Origin: Asterias rubens
Lineage: Eukaryota; Echinodermata; Asteroidea; Forcipulatida; Asteriidae
Length of the DNA: 64,000 nt
NCBI RefSeq assembly: GCF_902459465.1
Contig: NC_047073.1
Coordinates: 13,066,444 to 13,130,443 of the forward strand
Direction: 5' to 3'
Positions 11,853 to 22,851 of this stretch are shown in pieces (position 1 is the first letter of the stretch; each line of letters begins with the position of its first letter). The position numbers and the translations under genes were made by a program. The notes beneath the pieces were generated by a model, which had not been told where the DNA came from, made no database searches, and worked only from the letters and a program-made list of their open reading frames with translations.

Positions 11853-12002
11853 GGTGCGTTCGTTTAGCTTCCCTGGGTCGACCCCGGTGTGTGGCGGGTT
11901 TTTTTTCCAGGACGAACGTGTGCAGATAATTACACATGTTTGTCCTGGGAAAATAAACCGCCACACACCGGGGTCGACCCAGGGAAGCTAAACGAACGCA
12001 CC
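11853..12002. mobile_element. 150-bp foldback element R5, copy 1
   Basis: The outer 45 bp at each end are perfect complements by eye, beginning GGTGCGTTCGTTTAGCTTCC. An inner pair, CCAGGACGAACGTGTG and CATGTTTGTCCTGG, continues the stem around a short AT-rich loop. Copies 2 and 3 lie at 45656-45807 (SARAF intron 5) and 58435-58584 (receptor intron). No clear target duplication was found. Short ORFs across it have no meaning. Confidence 0.88.
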
Positions 12003-14939
12003 ATTAATGGTTGCTACTATCAATTCATGTTTAATACGGATGGAAGGGTCACAGAGCGAGGCCTTCTACAGACATGTGCACAACTCAATGGCAGAAACAT
12101 AAAATCTTACATTGATTTTTATAGAAATTACAACGTTGTGTATACATTTTTGCAAAGAAAAAAGCATCTTGTTTTATTTCTTGTTATTATTTTGTTTCTT
12201 GTGGCTATCGCAAAACGCTCAGCTGTTTTGATTGAATCCATGACGAAATTAAGATACAAAATGATGCAACATTTCTGATTACATTGAAAAACAAAAACAA
12301 AGGAAATTAATTATTGAAACACTAGGCCCTAATAGACTGTTTCGGTTTTACTTGCAGGGAACGATTTCATGCAGCAGTTGTGCATACCAAACTATTTTAT
12401 TTATACTAGAAAGTTTTGTGCACCAATTGAGATATTTTGTTGAGCTTTTTTGCTAATTATTACAATTATACAAGGAAAATCGTAGCTAAAAGGGACAGTG
12501 TATATAAATAGCGTGGATTGAGCGCGTGATTATTATGGTCACCTGACCAGGTAGATGACCCTCTGGTTGCACTTTTAAACTCCAGACCACCCGGTGGCCT
12601 TTGCCTGACCCTGGGCTGACCCTCTGCCCGCATTTTGAGACGTGACTACTAGACCACTCAAAAGATTCCTGTCTGGGTAAGTTACATAATCCACACCATA
12701 CCGAGGCCACCTACGTGTTGTAATCCATTATCGTTCGTTGGTCGAACCACGGTCGAACACGCCCATGTGATGCACATTGATCCGCGTGCGTTTTAGACTT
12801 GATTTCAAGTCTGAGACTGCGGTTATCTCTGCATCGGCCGCGCAGAATTTTCTGCAGAATTGCTATCACACGCTTTATGAACTCAATTGATGACAGGTCA
12901 GGTCTCAGACAATATCGGCTCTCAGGATTACTAACCTCAATCACAGACTTGGAACCAAGTCTATGTGCGTTTCATCATGAAGGTAGAACACCTCCATGGT
13001 TTCATCAATGCAATGAACGTCCATAGCGGCCTGATCCGGTGAGAGACCGTGGCCGAAGGATGACCCCGGCAGTGGACCATTCTGGACGTACTGTAAACCC
13101 AGACTGGTCTTACTAAGCAGGGTCAAGCCGGGGACAGCTGGTATCCTTAGGCCTGACCACTCGAGCCACTGACCATATCTCTGTGACCTGGGAATAGTAC
13201 CGATGACCACTCCCTGACCAGATAAAAATAATAATAGCTCATAAGTGCAACCTTCGTCTAGCTCACCATGGACAATGTACGCAGTGAGGTTTCATTATAA
13301 ACCAACGTAACTTCAGACAACTGAAAAAATAATTATTATTATAATTGAGGGACAAACTCTATAAGAAAGGCCAGATGCTTTCCTTGTGACAAGGACAACA
13401 ATAAATCTGGTCCTTCAATAATTGTGGGGACCCGGATTGCAATCTAAACTGTACCTGTAAGGACAGTGACGCCGTGTTTTAAAAGAAGCCCGGATGTGTA
13501 TGTTCATGAAGTATTGTATAAACAAATTAATGTAATTTAAAACAATTATTGAATACAAAGTCTGTGAAACTTTTACAAACGTATAAAAAGTAAGATGTTC
13601 CCTGGAATATTGAGCGAAGACTAAAGATACCAACCACCGAAAACAAGACCTGAAAATACGGTAGATTCCATGATGAAGCTGAGGGTGCTGCCGTAATCTC
13701 TGTCGTGTTCCCTCTTTGACAATGGTACGATAAGTGATGACAAAATGATTGTCATTGTAAACCAGACTATTATTTGCGATTTTTCGAACTGGATACATTA
13801 CATTGGTTTTGGGAAAAACAAGATGGCTGCCCAGTGAATATTGGGAATGCACATCGTTGAAAACGGTCGAACCGTGGTTTAACCCATGAGAAAACCACGT
13901 GGTCATCGGAGTCTGTGGTTGAGCCTTGCACTATACATGTACATGTACATGTATCCATGATGCAGCTTAGTAGAAACATAGAGTAAGTCCTTACTCTATG
14001 GTAGAAAGGGGTTTCTACCTCCATGATGTGACACAACAGTGTGTATGCGCATGCGAAACTTCTATTACGTAATATTATTTCATGGCCCTCTTGTAAACAG
14101 CAGATTATGGAGATCACGTTTTGGTTGGAACAATTCTTACGGTGTAGAACAATAAATAAGAAATAAGACACTGATTTATGTGTATCCGTTCCCTACAATG
14201 TACATATTATGGCTCAATAAAAATGATAAAATAAACAACAATACCAAATCAGACACGTTTAAAAAGCTGAGAACATAAACAACAAATAATATAATAAGCA
14301 CAAATGAATTGGTAAAAAACTAGAAATCACAAAATCCATGTTATGAAAACACACCCTTCCAAAACGGGCCTACTTACGAGATCACCCATAAAATAAAGTT
14401 AAAAAAACACCGAATTAGTAAAAAGCTTTAATTTAAAGAAGGGGGCCAAAGTCTTAGAACGGACTTTAAAAGCTAGAGAGAGGAATTGATGATGCCTTAT
14501 CAAAGATTTATACAATTAAGAGTATAAATCGGAAATGTTACACAATATGGAAGGTTCTTCGATCTGGAGAACGATAGTTTGGAACTATAAATAGAAAGAC
14601 AGTAATTATAGTAATTTCACCAGAGAAGGTCCCGACCGAGCTACTAGCCCTCTACCTCCATTGTCAGATTGTATGTACCCACATTTTGGTTAACACACCT
14701 CACCCGTTTTGTTTTTATCAAGTTTCATCTGCTAATTACATTTTTTGTTTCTATGTTGTCACTTCATTTTTTTTGACAATAATTGTTTTTAAAATAAGTA
14801 TAGTACTTGTTTATTTGTCGATCGTAACAATGAACAAAGTAATTAGATTTATCTGGAGAAATTAAGTGGAGAAAAGGATATTATGGTTCCGAATTCTTGC
14901 ACAAATTGAAACATGGAACCGGCATACATGGCCACTGGT
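12003..14939. other. gene-free stretch with short inverted repeats
   Basis: I see no gene. An imperfect inverted-repeat element of about 165 bp spans about 12796-12962 (ends ACTTGATTTCAAGTCTGAGA / ATCACAGACTTGGAACCAAG); a relative lies at 62590-62697. A CATGGAGGTAGAAA-type hairpin sits near 13960-14025, with relatives at 11720-11747 and 51434-51475. The longest reverse ORFs (13415-13906 and 13770-14171) overlap in different frames and lack recognisable domains. Confidence 0.5.
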
Positions 14940-15684
14940 TGGGGCAACTTTGCCAATGAACATTGTGTTGGGGCGACTTTGCTATTTGGCGAGGTGAACG
15001 CTGTGTTGGGTTGGAACGACTTTGCTATTGGGCGAGATGAACATTGTGTTGGGGCGACTTTGCTATTGGGCGAGATGAACATTGTGTTGGGGACTTAATT
15101 GCTATTTGGCGAGATGAACATTGTGTTGGGGCGACTTTGGTTTAGGGCGAGATGAACATTGTGTTGGGCGACTTTGCTTTTTGGCGAGATGATCATTGTG
15201 TTAGGGCGACTTTGGTTTAGGGCGAGATGAACATTGTGTTGGGGCGACTTTGCTATTGGGCGAGATGAACATTGTGTTGGGGACTTAATTGCTATTTGGC
15301 GAGATGAACATTGTGTTGGGGCGACTTTGGTTTAGGGCGAGATGAACATTGTGTTGGGCGACTTTGCTTTTTGGCGAGATGATCATTGTGTTAGGGCGAC
15401 TTTGGTTTAGGGCGAGATGAGCATTGTGTTGGGGCGACTTTGCTATTGGGCGAGATGAACATTGTGTTGGGCGACTTTGCTTTTTGGCGAGATGATCATT
15501 GTGTTGGGGCGACTTTGGTTTAGGGCGAGATGAGCATTGTGTTGGGGCGACTTTGCTATTGGGCGAGATGAACATTGTGTTGGGCGACTTTGCTTTTTGG
15601 CGAGATGATCATTGTGTTAGGGCGACTTTGGTTTAGGGCGAGATGAGCATTGTGTTGGGGCGACTTTGGTTTAGGGCGAGATGA
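14940..15684. repeat. minisatellite with 38-bp units and higher-order repeats
   Basis: About 19 units of 37-39 bp share GGCGAGATGAACATTGTGTT. Variants inside the unit (GCTATT, GGTTTA, GCTTTTTGG, ACTTAATTGC) recur in fixed order. The word GGACTTAATT occurs at 15091 and 15281, a 190-bp period of five units. GAGCATTGTGTT recurs at about 15421, 15534 and 15647, a 113-bp period of three units. It is open in several frames, giving repetitive peptides that I do not regard as proteins. Confidence 0.9.
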
Positions 15685-16905
15685 CAGGATCCGCCTTGCG
15701 AAGAGCCATTTGATTGATACAAATCGTATGGTGCGATCCCATGCATGTAATTTGTTAGATTTTGTGTTTAGTCTACTTCCTTTGAGGCGAGTACAAACGG
15801 TGCCTGGTAGGACCAGGCTGCGAATTTTGTTTGTATCCAACCCCGCTACCAAGCTTAGATGAGAAGGGGGAAGGACGCTTGTATCTCCTCTTTGTCACGC
15901 ACACTAGTTACACAACAAAATTATCGAACCCCTCTCCCAACCTTAGATGAGAAGGGGCAAGGACGCTTGTAGCTCCTCTTCGTCACGCACAGTAGTTAAA
16001 CAACAGAAATAATCTCGAAGGTCGCACCATTACGCAACTCCAGATCGCACAGAGTATGTGACGAACCAGTAGCCACTGCGCTTGCGCAGCGTATTACGTA
16101 ATGTTACTCCTGTAAGAATTCGAGGTGTACTGAGGGGGGAAAGAGTCTCCACGAGTTGTTTTCAATTTAGTAAAATAATCAAAATCAAGCTGCACGTACG
16201 CATCGACTGAATAGCTCTGATCTCAGTGTTGTTAAACTTTAGAAAGCAGAACCTGCACTAGTTTTCATTGGATATTAATTAAGTTTTTGGAGCGAAGACG
16301 TTTTTGAGGATTTGCCTTGGGATGAAAGGTGTTAATTAAAATTTGTATTGTGGATGGACTAAATCCGCCTGCAACCAGAGAGCATCTTTCAACAAGAGAC
16401 CAACTGTTTTCCAGTTGAATATATTCTTCTGAAAGGACTTTTCGGATTTTGTGTAAGGTACACATCTTAATCAGATTTTTTATATGTTTTCTCTAATAAA
16501 ATTTTGTTACGACTGATGTCTTTCTTCCTTTCAAGTTTCTTTTTCGTTAACTGTTTTATGTGTGTGTGTTTGTGGTATTGTTCTCGATTCAATTTGTTCA
16601 GTAAATCAGTGCAATCTTTGGTAACTATGTGTATTATATTAATTGAAATAAGATTTTATGCTAACTTTTAGGACGATCGCTTATTATAAGATTTAGAAGT
16701 GAGATGGTTTGAAGTGATATTATAAAAGTGCAGGTGTTCAAATGCGATATAACTTGCGGAAAGTAGGAATTTCAATCAGAGCATTTTAATCGAAGTTTTT
16801 TATACGTAACTTTCTAACTTGCTTAAGTTTGATTTGATTGTCGAACTCTTATTGAAAACTGTTCTGGACAAACTGCCCGAATTGGAGCAAACCTAGGTTC
16901 TATGA
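15685..16905. other. gene-free stretch
   Basis: A local imperfect duplication (CTTAGATGAGAAGGGG...ACGCTTGTA...CTCCTCTT at about 15854 and 15942) is visible. A TTACGTAA D-box sequence lies at 16094-16101. No gene recognised. Confidence 0.5.
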
Positions 16906-16906
16906 T

Positions 16907-17276
16907 TAAAGACAATGGACACTATTGGTAATTGTCACAGACCAGTCTTCTCACTTCGTGTATCTCAACATATGCATAAAATAACAAACCTGTGAAAATT
17001 CGGAGTTGCGAGATAACTATGAAAGAAAAACACCCTTGTAACACGAAGTTGTGTGCTTACAGATGCTTTATTTCGAGACCTCAAAATCTAAACTTGAGGT
17101 CTCAAAATCAAATTCGTAGAAAATTACTTTCTCGAAAACTACGTTACTTCAGAGGGAGCCGTTTCTCACAATGTTTCATACTACCAACCTCTCCCCATTA
17201 CTCTTTACCAAGTATTAAGGTTTTATGCTAATAATTATTTTGAGTAATGACCAATAGTGTCCACTGCCTTTAAATC
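16907..17276 (-). mobile_element. MITE family R1, copy e (near full length)
   Basis: Reverse copy flanked by TTAA on both sides: GATTAAAGACAATGGACAC at the left and GTGTCCACTGCCTTTAAATC at the right. The internal hairpin is at about 17073-17108. Confidence 0.88.
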
Positions 17277-18299
17277 ATAGTCTTGTCAAATTTTCTCAAA
17301 CTTTGACTGGCCCCACCAATTATGTCTAGCGTATTTCCTTCCTTAACTAAAATACTATTATTTTGTTTGTTATGTAATTTATTTTCCGCTCCCGCTTTTC
17401 CAAGTTTCGGGTTACTGTTTGTTCGACATATTTATTCAAGTGGGTATGCAACGATGAATGTATTTATTCGTCATTTTGTCATTTCTTGCTTCCCTAACTT
17501 CATAGACTTGAGAAGCCCACGATATCGTATTCATGATCAAATTATGCGTGTTTCTCCAAGGCGATCTGGAACCGGATCTTGGACGTTAACCCACCGCTGC
17601 CTCGATACATTGTTGGGAAGTTATGCTGTGTGTTTGCTTAGGCCGTAACATGACGTAACGGCCCAACCAGAAACCTTTATGCCTTTAATGACAATAGAAT
17701 GTTTTCTGTTAACGCTGAGTAGCGTTCGTCAGTTTGATTTTAATCTACCCTCTCTATTGATTGAGTTTGATTGTTAGCCTGTTATTAGCAACTTGCGTAA
17801 CTCTTCTTTGGGGTGTAACTTTTTGAAAGTGCAGTACGGGTCGGGCTTTTATGTAATCCGAGATAAGTGCACCATTTCGGAATACGATTTGTTGTTAACT
17901 TTAAAAATGTTGGTCTAATTAGTAATTCGAGTTATATTAAGCAACTTTCATGTGGTGAAAATAAATCCATAAAAACTCGATTTTTTTTAACATTCTCGAT
18001 ACGACAAACAAAATGCGAATGTTCTGTGGCCAAAAGGCTGCGAACCGTTGTTAACATAATCTGTTTTTGTTTCGCAACTATTCATCTTGGCAGAGGGTTT
18101 GTTTAAAAAAAAAAATTGTAAATAATTAAAGGCCTACAAGAGGATTGGGATGTTGTCAATACATATAGTAATTAAATTCCCCACAGTTCTTGAAGCTCTA
18201 AGATTATCATCAGTGCTGCTGCGACTGCGACCCATGCTAGTTGCTACCCCAAAAGCAAAGCCCGGTAACGGTGACATCTCGGTTCATTCATAAGAAATT
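17277..18299. other. gene-free stretch upstream of the bZIP gene
   Basis: No exon recognised. A TGACGTAA element (CRE/D-box hybrid) lies at 17651-17658. The ORF at 17322-17648 has no recognisable domain. Confidence 0.45.
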
Positions 18300-18314
18300 A
18301 TTGATCATCTCTTC

Positions 18315-18505
18315 TTACGTAACTTCACCTAAGCTTGCCTGATTCACGTGACACAGCAACTATTTCGTGTCAGAGGAATTCAAATTCTTTCTATGCCCGA
18401 GGGGTCATGCACGACTAGCACATACCTATGGTTTTTGTGGTATTATGTCCACCAGTGACGTCATTCTATATATGAATAATTCATGAACGGGAAGCATTAC
18501 GTAAT
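18315..18505. promoter_or_regulatory. D-box / E-box / CRE cluster upstream of the double-bZIP gene
   Basis: Within 190 bp lie TTACGTAA (18315-18322), CACGTG (18345-18350), TGACGTCA (18456-18463), a TATA-like CTATATATG (about 18465) and ATTACGTAAT (18496-18505). The last fits the known NFIL3/PAR site RTTAYGTAAY, CACGTG is the CLOCK:BMAL1-type E-box, and TGACGTCA is the CREB/ATF site. The cluster is 1.06-1.25 kb before the ATG of an NFIL3/PAR-like gene, so autoregulation is a reasonable inference. Presence of the sequences is direct; function is inferred. Confidence 0.5.
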
Positions 18506-18788
18506 GGAACTTGTAAACGGCTTACAGCTACAGATAAGGTTAATTTCATTGGAGCTATGTTGATTTTAACGGTCGAGCTTGTACTATGGTGCTACACAAC
18601 TTGCCACGTATAGTATTATTTGTATCTTGGTAAATGTTCCAACGAGTTTGCTGCCATCTATCGTCTGAAAAGTAATTTTTAAACTTTCGCTTGGTTCCTC
18701 AACGCCATAGGCTAGGCCTAGACCTTTTCTGATGCAATTGCACAGCCTTGGTTAACGCCAACCGAGGTTGGCAAACTATGGAAAGCCA

Positions 18789-18800
18789 CACGTGTATAAA
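18789..18800 (+). promoter_or_regulatory. E-box fused to TATA box, candidate core promoter
   Basis: CACGTG (18789-18794) is followed immediately by TATAAA (18795-18800), about 770 bp before the bZIP start codon. With the 3' splice site at 19546-19547, this would make a 5'UTR exon starting near 18830. The transcription start and the donor are not identified. Confidence 0.4.
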
Positions 18801-19547
18801 GCAAAAACAGATAACATAGTGTCGACTTTGTGGATGGGTGGTATTTCATTTAGTTGACAGTTGCAAAAAATATTGTTTTTTTTTTTTGTTTTTTTGTATA
18901 GTTTATTTTTATTTTATATAGTATATATTTTATATTAACTTAATTTTTCGGGAATAAAACGAACAGTAATGCATATTAATTAGGTTTAAAACATTGAAAA
19001 AATGCTGTCACGAGTTCCGGTTTACAAAGATCGAGATCAATAATAAGATGTCTGTATGTCTTCAATCCATTAAGAAGAATTAATTTCATTCTTTGCCTTG
19101 TACTAACAAAAAGAAGAGAGCTAAACAATCGTTTGCATTACCAATTTTGTTTACGCATTATGCGCATTGCGTCGAGACGTGAAAATCAGCATGCATCATT
19201 ACATCATCAACATGTCGCGCTCGTCACCACCAGCCCAGCGGTATTGTAGATTAGATTGGTGGGTCTGAGCCGAACCAATGGATACGTGTCATTAATGTGA
19301 AGGGTTCACTGACATGTTACGAATGAACATGGAGTTTGGTCGCTGCGTCAATAACAAGCCACAACTCGCAGTAAAAAAAAACGGAAGACAAATAAAAACA
19401 TTTTGTCATGAGGGTTACCAAACGAAATGAATGTTGCGAAACGGGAGCACTGTCCTCTTGAGTGTTATTCAGGTAGTTGGCTTCCAAAGTAAACAAAAAT
19501 ATGACAAACTTTTAAATATTTTTATTTATTTATTGTTTCTGCTACAG

Positions 19548-21239
19548 AATTCCATACGAGAGATCACAATGGCAGCAACAGCATCTCCACTTCCCCAGAC
19601 ATCAGCTTTGAATCTTTCCATCAAGATGACGGACCAGGTGAACAACAGGGACTACCTCGCACAGCACCGACACTGCGGCAAGCCTGTGCAGCGTGTCCAC
19701 CCGAACGGTCGCCTGTCCGAACAGGGGAGTCTTCCACCCATGGAGCTATCAACCAAGCTCCCCAACGGCGCGGACCCAATGGATCTGAGCACGAACATAC
19801 CAGACCTGATCATGTCCCGTAAGCAGAGAGTGTTCACCTCGGAAGACTCTAAGGATATCCAGTATTGGGACAAACGCCGCAAGAACAACGATGCCGCCAA
19901 GAGATCGAGAGAGAAGCGGCGCCTGACGGACCTCGTTCTGGAAACTCACGTGATGAACCTCGCTAGGGAGAACGAGAAGCTCAAAGCAGAGCTGCAGGCC
20001 ATGAAAGGCAAACCTTGCAAGAACAAAAACACCAAAAGTCAAAACAGGATCCATCCAACATCAAGTGGCAAACAATTAGGCCATGGAATTGCTTACCCCG
20101 TTTATGAGCAAGATTTATCATTCTTCCAAGCACCACCAACCACCAAAATGTACCCAGCCGAACAACCCAAGAACTTGCTACCACCATATCCAACTTCGTT
20201 GCAACCTACAGTACGTCCATTCACGGATAGACTAGCTACTGAAATTCCTCACAGGGCACCAGTTTCTTTGCCGCCAAGCATGGATGTCAACGCAGTCCAT
20301 GCCTACCTCGGGAATTCACATCAACTGATGATCAAGCAAGAAACCCCGATAGATCAACCACTGGTAGCTCGGCAACCTTATGTTGGTTTCTATAACGGCA
20401 AGACCAAAGTGACCTCGCCATCAGAGGGTCAATCTTTCTCCCCATCGTTGCTCCCTTCGGTTCCCCCGACTATACAAACTAACCCGATAGACGCCCAACA
20501 GAAACCCCCCTCCCCACCCTCTCCACACAGTGCCTTCTCATCAGGCATTGAACTCTCCAAACTTCCTCATAAACTTCGCGATAAACTAAAGCGTTCTCTT
20601 GCACAGACCGAAGAGGGCGCTGTCGTCAAGACACCATCAACATCCGAAGAGCCATTGTGCAAGATAAAGAGAACAGTGTCCTCTGAAATGTCTAGTATTC
20701 CTATCCCACAAACATCAAAGGTCGCTCATGAAGAACTTCAATGTGGTCGCCCTAGGTTGGACAGCTTTACACCCCCTCCTTCAAGCTCTTCAAGCGATGG
20801 CAACATAAGCCCCCATACATGTAGCTCCGTCTTGGAGTACCCAGTCAAATCAGAATTCATCCCTTCTGGTTCCTCATCTGAACTTACCCTGAACGAAACC
20901 CACGAGAGGATGGTTGAGGCAGCCCAGGCCTTAGCAGCCCTCAACAAAGGTACCACAGAGGGTTTCCCCATGCATGGTAGCGTACGCAATCTTCAAATGA
21001 GCATGGATGACAGTGCGAAATACTGGGACAAGCGAAGACGCAATAACCAAGCTGCCAAGAAATGCCGAGATGCAAAGAGACTCTTGATCGATTACAGAGC
21101 AGCTCGTTCGGCTTACTTGGAGCAGGAGAACATCCAGCTACATCATGAAACGTCTTCGCTGCAGAAGGATGTGGCGAGATTGAAGGAACTTGTCAGGAGA
21201 AAAACGGCAGAAGCAAACAAGAAGTTATCTCAACAGTAA
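19548..21239 (+). CDS. NFIL3/PAR-like transcription factor with two bZIP domains
   Basis: The CDS is 19569-21239, 556 codons with no intron. A 3' splice site (TTTCTGCTACAG, AG at 19546-19547) lies just upstream, so I reject the longer open frame from 19431 and start at ATG 19569. bZIP 1 spans residues 96-147: YW(D)KRRKNN, N106/R114, heptad positions L124, L131, L138, M145; it is close to vertebrate NFIL3. bZIP 2 spans 481-545: N492/R500, heptad leucines 517, 524, 531, 538, with PAR-family flavour ([11 protein letters not shown]). Between them are LPHKLR at 332-337, a motif I recall from NFIL3/vrille proteins, and a Ser/Pro-rich linker. Two CtBP-type motifs, PMELS (57-61) and PMDLS (70-74), and SUMO-type IKQE (255-258) and VKSE (426-429) suggest a repressor. 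A single coding exon also matches vertebrate NFIL3. The family call is firm; DNA binding by bZIP 2 is inferred. Confidence 0.93.
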   Translation, partial: NSIREITMAATASPLPQTSALNLSIKMTDQVNNRDYLAQHRHCGKPVQRVHPNGRLSEQGSLPPMELSTKLPNGADPMDLSTNIPDLIMSRKQRVFTSEDSKDIQYWDKRRKNNDAAKRSREKRRLTDLVLETHVMNLARENEKLKAELQAMKGKPCKNKNTKSQNRIHPTSSGKQLGHGIAYPVYEQDLSFFQAPPTTKMYPAEQPKNLLPPYPTSLQPTVRPFTDRLATEIPHRAPVSLPPSMDVNAVHAYLGNSHQLMIKQETPIDQPLVARQPYVGFYNGKTKVTSPSEGQSFSPSLLPSVPPTIQTNPIDAQQKPPSPPSPHSAFSSGIELSKLPHKLRDKLKRSLAQTEEGAVVKTPSTSEEPLCKIKRTVSSEMSSIPIPQTSKVAHEELQCGRPRLDSFTPPPSSSSSDGNISPHTCSSVLEYPVKSEFIPSGSSSELTLNETHERMVEAAQALAALNKGTTEGFPMHGSVRNLQMSMDDSAKYWDKRRRNNQAAKKCRDAKRLLIDYRAARSAYLEQENIQLHHETSSLQKDVARLKELVRRKTAEANKKLSQQ

Positions 21240-22165
21240 CTTGACATTGACACAAACTGTTTGTAACTTTGCCATAATATTATAATTTCGTATGTTTCTC
21301 AACAATGTTGAATTTGATCAAAGATAACAAAAAACACCGATGGTGTCAATTCTGAAGACAAATTGATGGTATCTGGTAAGGAGACACAAGAATTCTGCTT
21401 AACTATTTTATTTGCTACGCAAATATTGAGCAGGGAAACCAGTCACAAGCGATGTTCATTGAATTATTAACAGTTCACAACATTAATGATTTGTATACTA
21501 TTTCTTATTCTTGAGAAATTATACGATCATCAAATTGGTGTACCCTTCTTTCTTTCAATTTTACTGAGGACATTCACTTTGGATGCCATGAAATGCACCC
21601 CATTACTACTTCTTTGTCACAGGAATGCTGGTGTGTAGATTGTACAAAATTTGTTTTTGGAGGTTTATAACTGGTGCTGTAAATATTAGGCTCTATCCCT
21701 TGTGCACACAAAACCGTTAAAATTGCTGCAAAGTGTATAGCTTTATCGATAACTTGGTTTTTCTTTTTGTACGATAAATATTGAAGATACTAAACGTACA
21801 GTATGTTTAAAACATCAATCCTAATTTATTTTATAAATAAAACTATAAGAAAGCGTGTTGGTCGACCAAAACAATCGACACTAAACCTTTCCAAAAATGT
21901 TCACATTTTGTCCACATGTTTAAATCGCTCTTCATAAAAAAAAATGCATTATTTTTACAGGGCCTTCAGAAGTTCTCAGAGAGTTCTTATTATCGGGTTT
22001 TTGGAGGACTGCATGTGTACAATCTCATAAGAAAGGTCGCCCACAATAATTGTTTGTTTTTTCTTGTCGAAAACGCCTTGAATATTGCATTATATTTTTA
22101 CCCGTCCTGATTTTGTTTTAAAAGTTCAGAAATAAGTCCAGTGCATAATACAATACAATAAAACT
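21240..22165 (+). other. 3'UTR of the double-bZIP gene
   Basis: AT-rich sequence after the TAA. Canonical AATAAA signals lie at 21836-21841 and 22157-22162, giving a likely 3'UTR of about 0.6-0.95 kb. No other gene seen. Confidence 0.6.
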
Positions 22166-22739
22166 GTATTGACTGCATTTATTACCGAATTTTTATTAGT
22201 TTATTTGGTTATGTACACTTTGACGTCATTATTTTCTGTTTCATATGTTTGATTATTGTATAATTACTTGAAACTAATAGTTTTGTTGTTCAGCGGGCCA
22301 AGCTTCGTTTCCAATCATGAATAAACATTAATCATGTGTGATTTCATGTTAATTAAGTTTTGACAATGTGTCTGGTTGATGGTTTGTGGATATACATGTA
22401 TAACTCAAGGAATGATTCTGTAGTTGTTGTTTTTTTTTGGGGGGGGGAATTAAAGGGCCCAATTTGGAGGACGACTAAAACTAATGGGAAAGGTTTCGTA
22501 TTGGTACATCATCAACACATTTTTTGTACACCAAGATTGCCACTGTCGTAGCGCTTTTCAATGGTGATTTTTGTTTTCTAAATCGATTAAAAAAAGGGAA
22601 TTCTTAAAAATAAATCAGGAATTTCTTTTAGAATGGCAAATTTAAAAGGCAGGGGAGGATTCCGCTGGGGGAGAAGGTGTGAAGAAATAATTTGGTGGTT
22701 GGATTTTGCTGTTTAGAATCGTTCATTAGGAAGGTGGGT

Positions 22740-22851
22740 CGGGTTGGTTGGGACAATGGTTGGGTTGGTTGGGACAATGGTTGGGTTGGTGTTGGGACAA
22801 TGGTTGGGTTGGTTGGGACAATGGTTGGGTTGGTTGGGACAATGGTTCACT
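22740..22851. repeat. 21-bp G-rich tandem repeat, about 5 copies
   Basis: Unit GGGACAATGGTTGGGTTGGTT repeats with one copy two or three bases longer. Regular GG/GGG tracts make it a possible G-quadruplex former on the + strand. The flanking DNA to 23200 is also G-rich, with several G runs (22439-22447, 22921-22930, 23171-23182). The rest of 22166-24200 shows no gene. Confidence 0.88.

Noticed and set aside
11889-12278. ORF of 129 codons
   Set aside because: Its first third is inside the R5 foldback and the rest is AT-rich with no domain; similar peptides appear at every R5 copy.
13415-14171. Two reverse ORFs of 163 and 133 codons
   Set aside because: They overlap in different frames, cross short inverted repeats and show no recognisable domain or exon signals. 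They are plausible by chance in AT-rich DNA.
14940-15684. CRISPR-like array
   Set aside because: Units follow each other without unique spacers and the genome is clearly eukaryotic.
15285-15852. Repetitive ORFs across the minisatellite
   Set aside because: The peptides follow the 38-bp unit; no start context, splice signals or homologous protein recognised.
19431-19568. Longer N-terminus for the bZIP protein
   Set aside because: The extension is mostly a polypyrimidine tract translated in frame and ends at a 3' splice site (AG 19546-19547), so it is intron sequence.
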